NCBI RefSeq assembly: GCF_012927455.1
Contig: NZ_JABBPE010000002.1
Coordinates: forward strand, 1 to 64,000
DNA length: 64,000 nucleotides
Direction: 5' to 3'
From: Polaromonas sp.
Lineage (GTDB): Bacteria > Pseudomonadota > Gammaproteobacteria > Burkholderiales > Burkholderiaceae_C
Part shown: piece by piece, positions 8,751-16,987 of the stretch
Position numbering within the stretch: the first letter of the stretch is position 1
Layout: each line of letters opens with the position of its first letter
Notes under the pieces: model-generated
Databases searched by the model: none
Told to the model about the DNA's origin: nothing
Seen by the model: the letters and a program-made list of their open reading frames with translations, nothing else
Position numbers and translations under genes: made by a program

Positions 8751-9695
8751 ATGAACCTACACCAATTTCGCTTTGTCCAAGAGGCTGTCCGGCGTAACCT
8801 GAATCTGACCGAAACAGCCCGGATTTTGCACACCTCGCAGCCTGGCGTTTCCAAAGCCATCATTGAGCTTGAAGAGGAGCTCGGAGTGGAGATTTTTGCC
8901 CGCCATGGCAAGCGCCTTAAACGCGTGACCGAGCCCGGCGAGCATGTGCTCAAAAGCATAGAACTCATCATGCGGGAAGTGGGAAATTTGCGGCGCATCG
9001 GCGAGCAATTCTCCGCACAGGACAGCGGCACACTTTCCATTGCCACGACCCACACTCAAGCGCGCTACGTCTTGCCACAACCAGTGGCCAAGCTGCGTGA
9101 AGCCTTTCCCAAGGTCAATGTCAGCCTGCACCAGGGCTCGCCCGACCAAGTGGCCCGTATGGTGCTGGACGAAGTCGCCGAGATTGGCATTGCCACGGAG
9201 TCGCTGACGCAATATGACGATCTAATTACCCTGCCCTGCTACGAATGGCAACACATGCTGGTCATGCCGATAGACCATCCGCTGGCCAAGAATGAACACA
9301 TCACGCTGGAGGACTTGGCGCAGGAACCGCTGATTACTTACCACCCCTCCTTCACTGGACGCACTAAGGTAGACCAGGCTTTTGCGGCCAAACACCTACA
9401 GCCGCGCATTGCCCTGGAAGCAATTGATTCCGACGTCATAAAGACCTACGTACGACTGGGACTGGGTGTGGGAATCGTGGCCGAGATGGCAATCAAGGAC
9501 GACGGCACCAACAGCGATTTGCTGGCAAGACCTGCAGGGGCGCTTTTTGGCGAGAACATTGCCCGCGTTGCGTTTAAACGCAGCGCTTACCTGCGCAATT
9601 TTGTCTATAAATTTGCCGAGTTACTTAGCGACAAGCTAGACCGCACCATGATCACCAAGGCCATGGCCGGCCGACTTCACGACCACGAAACATGA
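8751..9695 (+). CDS. cysB: LysR-family regulator CysB
   Basis: 314 residues. The N-terminal winged HTH (MNLHQFRFVQEAVRRNLNLT, LHTSQPGVSKAIIELEEELG) and effector domain (TTHTQARYVLPQPVAKLREAFP, GRTKVDQAF, EAIDSDVIKTYVRLGLGVGI) are typical of the CysB/Cbl subgroup, which senses N-acetylserine/O-acetylserine and activates sulfate assimilation genes. Its expected targets are the cys genes at 55.4-61.7 kb. The stop overlaps the following aminotransferase start by 4 bp. Confidence 0.92.
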   Translation: MNLHQFRFVQEAVRRNLNLTETARILHTSQPGVSKAIIELEEELGVEIFARHGKRLKRVTEPGEHVLKSIELIMREVGNLRRIGEQFSAQDSGTLSIATTHTQARYVLPQPVAKLREAFPKVNVSLHQGSPDQVARMVLDEVAEIGIATESLTQYDDLITLPCYEWQHMLVMPIDHPLAKNEHITLEDLAQEPLITYHPSFTGRTKVDQAFAAKHLQPRIALEAIDSDVIKTYVRLGLGVGIVAEMAIKDDGTNSDLLARPAGALFGENIARVAFKRSAYLRNFVYKFAELLSDKLDRTMITKAMAGRLHDHET

Positions 9696-10891
9696 ATACG
9701 CCAACGGAAAATTCGACCCACGCCAACGCAGCACGCACCCCGCAAGTTAAAAGCAAGCTGCCAGCCGTCGGCACTACCATATTCACCGTCATGTCCACGC
9801 TGGCCTCTCAAAAAGGTGCGGTCAATCTGGGCCAGGGCTTTCCGGACTTTGAATGCGACCCGAAACTGGTCAACGCCGTGACAGACGCCATGCGCAAAGG
9901 GTTAAATCAGTATCCACCAATGGCAGGCGTGCGCGAGCTGCGCGAGGCTATTGCCGCCAAGCTGGCTAAGCTTCACAACCACGACTTTAACGCCGACAAC
10001 GAAATCACCGTCACGGCGGGGGCCACGCAGGCCATCATCACAGTCATCCTGGCAGTGGTCCACCCCGGCGATGAAGTGATCGTGCTGGAGCCCTGCTACG
10101 ACAGCTACGTGCCCAACATCGAGTTGGCCGGTGGCACGGTGGTGCGCGTGCCGCTAACGCCGGGCACTTTCCGGCCCGACTTCGCGAAAATTTCAGCGGC
10201 GATTACCCCGAAAACCCGTGCCATCTTGGTCAATTCGCCACACAACCCAAGCGCCACTGTCTGGACCGAGGCCGACATGCGCAGGCTGCAAGACATTCTT
10301 GCACCCACCGATGTACTGCTGATCAGCGACGAGGTGTACGAGCACATGGTGTTTGATGCCGCCAAGGGTCAAATCCACCAAAGCGCAGCACGTTTTCCCG
10401 GTCTGGCGGCACGCGCCTTCATCGTCAGCAGTTTTGGCAAGACCTACCATGTGACGGGCTGGAAGATAGGCTATGTCGCGGCACCCGCCGCGCTCACCAC
10501 CGAGTTCCGCAAGGTGCACCAGTTCAATGTCTTCACGGTCAACACGCCGGTGCAGTATGGCTTGGCCGACTACATGAAAGATGACCGGCCTTACCTGGAA
10601 TTGCCAGCCTTCTACCAGCGCAAGCGCGATTTGTTTCGCAGCGGCCTGGCAGCCACCCGTTTCAAACTGCTCCCCAGCGAAGGCAGCTATTTTCAGTGCG
10701 TGGATATTTCGCAAGTTAGCGACCTCAATGAGGCCGACTTTTGCAAATGGTTGACCACCGAAATCGGCGTGGCGGCGATCCCGCTGTCGGCGTTTTATGG
10801 CAACGGGTTCGATCAGCGCGTAGTGCGTTTTTGCTTTGCCAAAAAGGACGAAACCCTACACGCTGCGTTGAGACGCCTCGCCAAATTGTAG
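9692..10891 (+). CDS. PLP-dependent aminotransferase (YbdL/methionine aminotransferase-like)
   Basis: 399 residues, fold-type I class I/II aminotransferase. Seen: GLNQYPPMAGVRELREAI, NSPHNPSATVW, DEVYEHMVF and the PLP lysine (about K250) in SSFGKTYHVTGWKIGY, then the substrate-carboxylate Arg in VVRFCFAK. The segment GQGFPDFECD and the YEHMVFD motif fit the KAT/YbdL group, which transaminates methionine, glutamine or aromatic keto acids. Translational coupling to cysB suggests a sulfur amino acid role, but this is inference. Confidence 0.85.
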   Translation: MNTPTENSTHANAARTPQVKSKLPAVGTTIFTVMSTLASQKGAVNLGQGFPDFECDPKLVNAVTDAMRKGLNQYPPMAGVRELREAIAAKLAKLHNHDFNADNEITVTAGATQAIITVILAVVHPGDEVIVLEPCYDSYVPNIELAGGTVVRVPLTPGTFRPDFAKISAAITPKTRAILVNSPHNPSATVWTEADMRRLQDILAPTDVLLISDEVYEHMVFDAAKGQIHQSAARFPGLAARAFIVSSFGKTYHVTGWKIGYVAAPAALTTEFRKVHQFNVFTVNTPVQYGLADYMKDDRPYLELPAFYQRKRDLFRSGLAATRFKLLPSEGSYFQCVDISQVSDLNEADFCKWLTTEIGVAAIPLSAFYGNGFDQRVVRFCFAKKDETLHAALRRLAKL

Positions 10892-10980
10892 GCGGCTCCT
10901 GACGCGGGAACGCGCCTCCCTCCTGTTGGATTCTTCTACACAAAAGTAAAGAATTATTACTTATAACAAGGAGTTTCTCT

Positions 10981-11139
10981 ATGTCCATCTCGCTCATCCT
11001 GCTGATCATTCTGATTCTTATTCTGGTGGGTGCCCTGCCAACTTGGGGTCACAGCCGTAGTTGGGGTTACGGTCCCAGCGGCGGTATTGGCTTGGTGGTA
11101 CTCATTTTGGTCATATTGCTTTTGATGGGCCGCATCTAG
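10981..11139 (+). CDS. DUF3309 small membrane protein
   Basis: 52 residues: a hydrophobic first segment (MSISLILLIILILILVGALP), the conserved loop TWGHSRSWGYGPSGG, then a second hydrophobic segment ending LLLMGRI. This is the standard DUF3309 pattern found in many proteobacteria. A strong ribosome binding site (AAGGAG, 10970-10975) precedes the ATG. Function unknown. The following 11140-11463 holds no gene; its only notable feature is the Fur-like box. Confidence 0.9.
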   Translation: MSISLILLIILILILVGALPTWGHSRSWGYGPSGGIGLVVLILVILLLMGRI

Positions 11140-11352
11140 TAAGTGTGTCGTGATTTGTTCGGCATTCGGGCGGCCGTTGGCACAAGCCTTCTGGTACCGG
11201 CTGCCGGTGGGCGTGGTGGGTTCTGACAGCGTTTGCGCGTGTTGCTTAAGCCCAGCGCCTGAGCTCGGCATGTTGCAGAAAAAATGAGTGGTTGATTTGT
11301 CGTCATGAGGGTTGAGCACAATTGGGGCTTGCTTGCTGCATGTCACCATTCA

Positions 11353-11367
11353 GGAGAATGATTATCA
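11353..11367. promoter_or_regulatory. Fur-like operator
   Basis: GGAGAATGATTATCA matches the 7-1-7 Fur box TGATAATNATTATCA at 12 of 14 defined positions. It lies about 100 bp before the first codons of the broken cytochrome gene, where a promoter would be. Iron control of this redox locus is therefore inferred. The surrounding non-coding stretch shows no gene. Confidence 0.45.
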
Positions 11368-11463
11368 AATACCCTACTTCACCCTGGGCGATTCGCACTC
11401 AGGAGTTGGCATCGGCCTCACATTTTCCAACTTCAACTCCCTTCCCTGCGAGCATCACGCCCG

Positions 11464-12156
11464 TTGTTGAAGTTAGCTTTGGCCATCGCGACTTCGGTCA
11501 TAGCGAGCGCTTGACGCGGTGACGACGGTACTTCGCAAACCGGGGCATCAAACATGCCATTGGTCGCTCAACGCGTGGAAATTTTCCGCTTCGATACCTT
11601 TGGCGACGAAACCCAGTGGACCGATACCCTTCGCCTGCATGAAGTAATCAGCAAGCCGGTCTCTCCGGTGGCAGCATTAGCGGTCGGCTTGAAGGTTGAT
11701 TCGGAAGCTTTGCCGGCCGCGGTCGTCCAGGGTATTCAAAACAAAAGCATAGACCTGACAAGTCCCGCCACCACGATCGCCTTGCTCAAGTTGAATGCGG
11801 TGCTCGGCCTAAAGGGGACGGTTGAAACCACTAATGGCACCGACACGCTGACCTGGCCTCGCGTCACTTGTGCGCTGTGCCATTCAACCGTTGATGATTC
11901 GTTCTCGAAAGAGACTGGCAAGCGGCTCGATGGCTGGCCGAATCGTGATCTCAACCTGTGCGCCATTGTTGCGCTATCGCCTGCCGTGGACGAACCGAAA
12001 AGGGTCGTGTATCTGTCTTAGGGGGCCAGGAAAATATGATCCGCGTTTCAATCTGGATGGCAAGAACGGTCCGCAGGTCATCCCGCCGGCTTACGGCCTG
12101 AAAGGCATCAACCGAACGAAATGGCGGATTTGACCGAATATTTGAAATCACTGTAG
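11464..12156 (+). pseudogene. Broken c-type cytochrome gene
   Basis: The reading frame from about 11464 gives a signal-like stretch LLKLALAIATSVIASA, then a TGA stop at 11512 where a cysteine (TGC) would complete a lipobox-like site. It continues in the same frame as DDGTSQTGASNMPLVAQRVEIFRFDTFGDE. The middle contains one heme motif, CALCH, in TWPRVTCALCHSTVDDSFS, then KRLDGWPNRDLNLCAIVAL, a pattern of soluble di- or monoheme cytochromes with a WPNRDLN segment. At 12021 the frame ends. Another frame carries GPGKYDPRFNLDGKNGPQVI and PPAYGLKGINR, and a last frame carries ADLTEYLKSL to a stop at 12156, so a frameshift and an internal deletion are also present. At least three lesions make it a pseudogene. 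Confidence 0.7.
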
Positions 12157-12313
12157 GCCCGGCGGCCACACCCAACGCGCGCTTGACGGAGATTGCGCGG
12201 GGCAAGAGATTAAATTGCAGGACTGGCACGATATCTGCATCTGCATCTATAACTCCGGGTGCACCCTTATCGCATCATCCGTGACGAGTCGATTTGTTTA
12301 TTTTTCAAACTAC

Positions 12314-12910
12314 ATGAAAACCACATTACGCTGGCTTATTGCGCTGTTTGCAATCGTTTGCGCTGCTTTGCCCCTCGCCTATGGGCAGTTACGTCCCGCC
12401 GAAATCGAGGCACCACCCAAGAATGAATTCGTGTCCGAGCCGCAGGTAGCTGATGCACAGCCGAAACTGGCCCCAAACAAGTTTTACGATCCGGCCAGTC
12501 CCGCCTACTCCCAGCTGCAAAAAAGCCCACAGGCGTTAAAAGGTTTCCCGCGCGACAAAAAAGGCGAAGTCGACTGGATGAAGGCACTATTCAGTGGCGC
12601 CATCAAGCCGCGCGCCGACCTGACGGGAAGCAAGCAGATGGAGGTGCTTGATCTGGATATCGTCATGAAAAACACCAAGGAAATGCCTTATGTGAATTTT
12701 CCGCACAATTCTCATACGCAGTGGCTTGCATGCAGCAACTGCCACGATAAGATTTTCGTGAAAAAGGCCGGCGCCAACCCCATCGACATGACAAAGATTT
12801 TCAAGGGCGAATACTGCGGCACCTGCCATGACCGCGTCGCCTTCTTGACGTTTTTCTCATGCGAGCGCTGCCATAGCATTCCGCATGGAGAAACGAAGGC
12901 GTGGTGGTAA
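12314..12910 (+). CDS. Triheme c7-type periplasmic cytochrome
   Basis: 198 residues with a Sec signal peptide (MKTTLRWLIALFAIVCAALPLAYG). Three CxxCH heme sites lie in the C-terminal third: C140-C143-H144, C168-C171-H172 and C183-C186-H187. Extra histidines (H131, H134, H191) could provide bis-His ligation. The segment VNFPHNSHTQWLACSNCH and the spacing match the c(7)-type triheme domain of the cytochrome c3 superfamily, which carries electrons through the periplasm. The start is the ATG at 12314; the open frame upstream lacks a signal peptide. It follows the broken cytochrome gene and likely served the same electron-transfer chain. Confidence 0.85.
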   Translation: MKTTLRWLIALFAIVCAALPLAYGQLRPAEIEAPPKNEFVSEPQVADAQPKLAPNKFYDPASPAYSQLQKSPQALKGFPRDKKGEVDWMKALFSGAIKPRADLTGSKQMEVLDLDIVMKNTKEMPYVNFPHNSHTQWLACSNCHDKIFVKKAGANPIDMTKIFKGEYCGTCHDRVAFLTFFSCERCHSIPHGETKAWW

Positions 12911-12974
12911 GCGGCGCAGACTCTGGTGAGCCCTGAAATATTGCCTCGCTCGTTAGCGTGGCTTGCGTTTGCTC

Positions 12975-13478
12975 CTAATGCGCGGAATCCTGCAGTCTGT
13001 AAGTTTCGTGGCAGTGCGTGCACTTTTTCATGACGGTTCCGATTTGCGCCAGCATCAGCTTAGGATCTTTCTTGGCTTCTGCGTCTCTGGCGATGGCATC
13101 AAAATCGCTGTGCACCTCAAATGCGAGGTTGTGAAATTCGACCGAGGCCTTGTTTGGAAACATCAGCTTGATGTCGTACAGGTTGACAGCGCCCATCGTG
13201 CGCACGGCGGCGATGGCCGCCTGCATGTCGTCGCGGGCCAGCGCTTCAGTCACCCACTGCAGGCCGACCAAATACTTGCGCATGTTGGTCAGGATGCGCA
13301 CCCGCTCATTAGGACGGGTCGAGATGCCGCGGCGATTGTCATCATCCGGACTGGTTTGAGCCGTTGGCGGCAGGATTTGCGTGACTGGCGGCAGCGTTTG
13401 CGCCAGCGTGAAGTGGGCCGGGAGTACCGCGAGTAAGGATGCAGCTAGAACGAGGCCCTGCTTGATGTGCTTGGTCAT
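12975..13478 (-). CDS. Cytochrome c'-like (class II) exported cytochrome
   Basis: 167 residues with a signal peptide (MTKHIKQGLVLAASLLAVLPAHFTLAQ). The single heme site C153-T-H-C156-H157 is close to the C-terminus and followed by ETYR, as in four-helix cytochromes c' and c-556. The preceding region is helical (RVRILTNMRKYLVGLQWVTEAL; FHNLAFEVHSDFDAIARDAEAK). These proteins bind NO or transfer electrons. It is on the opposite strand to the rest of the redox cluster, tail to tail with the triheme cytochrome. Confidence 0.8.
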   Translation of the reverse strand: MTKHIKQGLVLAASLLAVLPAHFTLAQTLPPVTQILPPTAQTSPDDDNRRGISTRPNERVRILTNMRKYLVGLQWVTEALARDDMQAAIAAVRTMGAVNLYDIKLMFPNKASVEFHNLAFEVHSDFDAIARDAEAKKDPKLMLAQIGTVMKKCTHCHETYRLQDSAH

Positions 13479-13795
13479 GATTGCCTTTCCCGCGAAACCC
13501 GTTTGCTAAACGTACACGATTACGGTAGCCAGGGTGGCGTCCTCTGTCAAGCGAATCCCTTGCCAGCAGAGCCGCAAATAGCGTCAAGAAGTAAGCCTTT
13601 TTAAAAATTTTAATTGCGGGGTAATTAGCCGGACAGGGCATTGGTAGCGGCCATGGCTGTGCAAATCATCGACCATGGCATTCCTGCAAGCGTTGTGCAG
13701 GTATTGAGGTGTCGGCCCGGGTCTATGGACTGTCTTCGCCGGAAACCTGAACCCGACCCGATATGATCTTCCCCATGAGGTCGAAGGGGATCCGC
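13479..13795. other. Intergenic region between divergent redox-cluster genes
   Basis: 317 bp between the cytochrome c'-like gene (minus) and the exported helical protein gene (plus). It contains an AT-rich stretch near 13598-13618 (TTTTTAAAAATTTTAATTG) that could be part of a promoter. No gene or strong hairpin was recognised. Confidence 0.5.
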
Positions 13796-14677
13796 ATGAA
13801 GTTGGCTTTTACATCCGCCCTGCTACTGGTGCTTGGACACCCCACCCCCTGTCTTGCCCAGACTGCCCCCGCGGATGGCCCAGCGCCAAAGCGCCAGCTG
13901 ATTGAACAAAAAATACGGCTTCTTGACATGCTCGTCAATTCGCCAGCAGCCAGGAACGCTGCTTCTGGTCGTGATCCTGAGTCGGCCGCATTGATTGAAA
14001 AGGGACGGAAAGCGTTCGACGCAGCCCGGCAAGCATTCGCCGACAGTCGGATTGACGAAGCTTCCAGACTGTTGGACGAAGCGCTTAAATCGACGTCCGC
14101 AGCATCCAGAAAAATTTCTCCGGACGGAAGCTTGCTTTCCGAGAGCGCCCAACGCAAAAGTCTTGCGGATATGGCGGAGCAGGTGGCTAGTTACCGCGCT
14201 TCGGTCGTCGAGTTGACGCGCGACGGCAAGGTCGGCGTTGCGGCGCGACAACTCCTTAGTCAGATTGACACGCTGTTGTCCGAATCGAAACAACTTGCCG
14301 ATGCCGGCCGACTGGGCGATGCCAACAAGAAAATGGCTTCGGCCTACAAGCTGACGGTCGAGGAAATCACGAAGCTTCGCGCTGGCCAGGAAGTTTTTAT
14401 GTCGCTCAAGTTCGACACGCCAGCCGATGAATATGTCTACGAGCAGAAGCGCTTCGGCAGCAGCCTGACCATGATCGACATGATGATTGGAGAAGGACGA
14501 GCCGAAGGTCAAAAACGCAAGCTCGTGGACAGCTTCGTCACCGAGGGCAACCGGCTCAGGAGCCTCGCCGAAGCCGAGGCAGATTCCCAGCACCACAAGG
14601 AAGCGGTGGTGCTGATGGAAAAAGCCAGCGGGCAGCTCAACAAAGCGCTGCAATCGATGGGCATCCCCGTTTTTTGA
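13796..14677 (+). CDS. Exported helical protein of unknown function
   Basis: 293 residues from the ATG at 13796, chosen because it opens a proper signal peptide (MKLAFTSALLLVLGHPTPCLAQ). The mature protein has no cysteine and no heme motif. It is almost wholly helical with TPR-like or antiparallel helical segments (ALIEKGRKAFDAARQAFADS, RIDEASRLLDEALKS; RAEGQKRKLVDSFVTEGNRL; HHKEAVVLMEKASGQLNKAL). I do not recognise a family. It precedes the PilJ-domain protein by 17 bp and the multicopper oxidase follows, so the three look like one transcription unit. Confidence 0.75.
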   Translation: MKLAFTSALLLVLGHPTPCLAQTAPADGPAPKRQLIEQKIRLLDMLVNSPAARNAASGRDPESAALIEKGRKAFDAARQAFADSRIDEASRLLDEALKSTSAASRKISPDGSLLSESAQRKSLADMAEQVASYRASVVELTRDGKVGVAARQLLSQIDTLLSESKQLADAGRLGDANKKMASAYKLTVEEITKLRAGQEVFMSLKFDTPADEYVYEQKRFGSSLTMIDMMIGEGRAEGQKRKLVDSFVTEGNRLRSLAEAEADSQHHKEAVVLMEKASGQLNKALQSMGIPVF

Positions 14678-14694
14678 CCAGCCAAAAGGCAATC

Positions 14695-15471
14695 ATGCGC
14701 AGACTTTTTACTTTCATACTGGCCTTCGTCCTGACGTCTTTTTCGGGTCTGGCCCTGACGCAAACCGAGGGCGCAGCGTCGGTCAATCTGGCGGGCGAGC
14801 AGCGCATGCTGTCGCAACGCATCGCCAACTTGTACATTCAAACCGGACTCAATGTCATGCCCGCGCTCGCCAAGCGTCAACTGGGTTTGGCAACTGAGCG
14901 TTTCGAGGGCAACCTTGCGGCGCTGAAGCCCGTGGTGGCGGGCTCGGCCGAAGCCAGACGTGCTTACGAACGCCTGAGTGGCGAGTGGCTGGGCATGAAG
15001 AAAGCGGCAGCGGTCGCGATTTCGCGGGACGCGGCAGTCGCGCTCTCGTTGCGGGCCGAAACGACGCTTGCAGCGGCAGAAGACTTGACACGCGTGCTGG
15101 AAAACGAGAGCAAGTCAGCCACCAGCCGGCTGGTCAACCTTGCGGGTCGCCAGCGCATGCTGTCGCAGCGGATTGCAAAAAGCTACCTGTTGCGCAGTTG
15201 GGGCGTCGACTCTTTGGCGGTACGCCAGGAGCTTGAATCGGCGACCAAAGATTTTTCCGCAGGGCTGATCAAACTTCGTGCAAGCCAGGTCAACAACGCG
15301 GAGATCCGGGGCGAGCTCGACGAGGTCGCCCAGCAATGGGAGTGGCTGCAGGCATCAATGTCGGTTGACGGTGCCGGCTACTATCGGCTAATCGTTGCCG
15401 AGTCGTCCGATGCGATCCTTGAGTCGAGCGACCGTATTTCCCGGCTCTACGAACTGCAGAGCCGCCGCTGA
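14695..15471 (+). CDS. Exported protein with two PilJ/NarX-like sensor domains
   Basis: 258 residues with a signal peptide (MRRLFTFILAFVLTSFSGLALTQ). Two related helical domains follow, each opening with the PF13675 signature: VNLAGEQRMLSQRIANLY (residues 30-47) and VNLAGRQRMLSQRIAKSY (147-164). In NarX/NarQ and PilJ this kind of domain is the periplasmic input module, and NarX binds nitrate through an Arg of this segment. No transmembrane anchor beyond the signal peptide, no HAMP, kinase or methyl-accepting domain is present, so this is a stand-alone periplasmic protein. It lies 28 bp before the multicopper oxidase. A ligand-binding or metallochaperone-like role would be a guess. Confidence 0.8.
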   Translation: MRRLFTFILAFVLTSFSGLALTQTEGAASVNLAGEQRMLSQRIANLYIQTGLNVMPALAKRQLGLATERFEGNLAALKPVVAGSAEARRAYERLSGEWLGMKKAAAVAISRDAAVALSLRAETTLAAAEDLTRVLENESKSATSRLVNLAGRQRMLSQRIAKSYLLRSWGVDSLAVRQELESATKDFSAGLIKLRASQVNNAEIRGELDEVAQQWEWLQASMSVDGAGYYRLIVAESSDAILESSDRISRLYELQSRR

Positions 15472-15499
15472 AGCTAGTGCCCAAACTGGAGACAAGCAG

Positions 15500-16936
15500 A
15501 TGACGATTTCCCGCCGCGATTTACTCAAGTCCGCTTCGGCCGCAGCCGGCCTTGCCAGCCTTCCAGCGGGTATGGCTGGCGCCGCGACCTCACCCTCTAC
15601 CTCACCCCCGCCGTTCGAGTTAAGCACCGGCTTGGTCGAGCAGGAGCTCAAAGCCGGAGCGCCCAAGACTCGCTTGTGGGGCTTCAACGGCAGCGTTCCG
15701 GGGCCAGTGCTGCGCTACCGCAAGGGCGACAGGGCCCGCATTCTGGTCAGCAACGGGCTCAGCGTCGACACTGCCGTGCATTGGCATGGCGTGCGTGTTC
15801 CCAATCCCATGGACGGTGTTCCCTTTGTCACGCAAGACCCGATCAAGCCCGGTGGCAAGTTGCTTTACGAATACCCCTTGCTCGATTCCGGCACTTTTTG
15901 GTACCACCCGCACCAGTCGAGTTTTGAGCAGGTTCCGCGCGGCCTTTACGGCGCCTACATCGTCGCCGAGAGCAAGCCGATCGAGGTCGACCAAGACGTG
16001 GTGTGGCTCTTGTCCGACGTCAAGCTAGGCGCCGACGGACAGCAGGTGGAGGACTACGGACGCATTCTAGATCTGGCCAACGAAGGGCGCATCGGCAATC
16101 AGGTTCTTGTCAATGGCAAGGCTGCCGGCGCGGCTCAAACGCTGGACGTACGCCGCGGCGAGCGCATCCGCTTGCGCCTCATCAATGCGGCATCGGCGCG
16201 GATTTTCAGACTGTCGCTGGCGGGCCACGTCATGACAGCGATCGCCTTTGACGGCCAGGCGGTCCAGCCGCATCCCGTCGAGCAGATCACCCTTGGGCCC
16301 GGCATGCGAATTGATCTTGTGATCGATTGCCTGCAAGCAGCCGGGGCGGTTTTTTCCATGACCGATGCCGGCCACCGTGGCGCCGGCGAGATCGCCAGGT
16401 TGGCTTACAGCCGCGAGAAATCCCTGCGCGAGAAGCCGATGGCCGCTGCTATCCGCCTGGTGCCCAACCAGATGGCAGAGCCCGATCTGAAGCGCGCGCA
16501 AGACCACTACATCGTGTTCCAGGGAGGCATGCGGGGCGCACCCGTCATCGGTACGATTGACGGCAAACCGGCAAAAATCAATGAGATCATGGAAAAGGAA
16601 GGCATCACCTGGACTATGAACTACAGCGCCCAGCACGAACATGCCTTGATGCACGAGCCGCTGTTTCATTTCAAGAAGGGCGCGCATATCGCACTGCACA
16701 TGATCAATGAGACCGATTTCGCGCATCCCATGCATATGCACGGCCACTTTTTCCGCGTCGTCGCAATCAACGGCAAGAAAACGCGCTTTCAAGAGCGGCG
16801 CGACACGGTGATGATGGGGCCGCGCGAGAACGTCGACATCGCCTTCGTCGCGGACAACCCGGGCGAGTGGATGTTCCACTGCCACATCCTGGACCATTCT
16901 GCCGGTGGAATGATGGGAACGATTGCGGTGCAATGA
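15500..16936 (+). CDS. Tat-exported multicopper oxidase
   Basis: 478 residues. The start at 15500 gives a twin-arginine signal (MTISRRDLLKSASAAAGLA). All four copper-binding motifs are seen: HWHG (~94-97), WYHPH (~134-138), HPMHMHGH (~411-418) and HCHILDHSAGGM (~460-471), the last with Met as likely axial type-1 ligand. Such three-domain enzymes couple four one-electron oxidations (Cu+, Fe2+, Mn2+ or phenols) to O2 reduction. No Met-rich CueO-type loop is obvious. The neighbours are periplasmic cytochromes, not copper-resistance genes, so a metal or respiratory role is possible but unproven. Confidence 0.9.
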   Translation: MTISRRDLLKSASAAAGLASLPAGMAGAATSPSTSPPPFELSTGLVEQELKAGAPKTRLWGFNGSVPGPVLRYRKGDRARILVSNGLSVDTAVHWHGVRVPNPMDGVPFVTQDPIKPGGKLLYEYPLLDSGTFWYHPHQSSFEQVPRGLYGAYIVAESKPIEVDQDVVWLLSDVKLGADGQQVEDYGRILDLANEGRIGNQVLVNGKAAGAAQTLDVRRGERIRLRLINAASARIFRLSLAGHVMTAIAFDGQAVQPHPVEQITLGPGMRIDLVIDCLQAAGAVFSMTDAGHRGAGEIARLAYSREKSLREKPMAAAIRLVPNQMAEPDLKRAQDHYIVFQGGMRGAPVIGTIDGKPAKINEIMEKEGITWTMNYSAQHEHALMHEPLFHFKKGAHIALHMINETDFAHPMHMHGHFFRVVAINGKKTRFQERRDTVMMGPRENVDIAFVADNPGEWMFHCHILDHSAGGMMGTIAVQ

Positions 16937-16987
16937 ACCCGCTTTCTTGAGCTGGCCGCAGCACCAATCTCACTGGAAAAAGCAGGC

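Noticed and set aside
11140..11352. Small protein or RNA gene after DUF3309
   Set aside because: No open frame with a ribosome binding site, and no strong hairpin beyond what would be expected by chance.
12963..13436. Long plus-strand frame across the cytochrome c'-like gene
   Set aside because: It is a shadow of the minus-strand gene, which has a signal peptide and a CTHCH site; the plus-strand translation has no family features.
16067..16933. 288-residue minus-strand frame over the multicopper oxidase gene
   Set aside because: It is antisense to the copper-motif bearing gene and shows no domain or signal.
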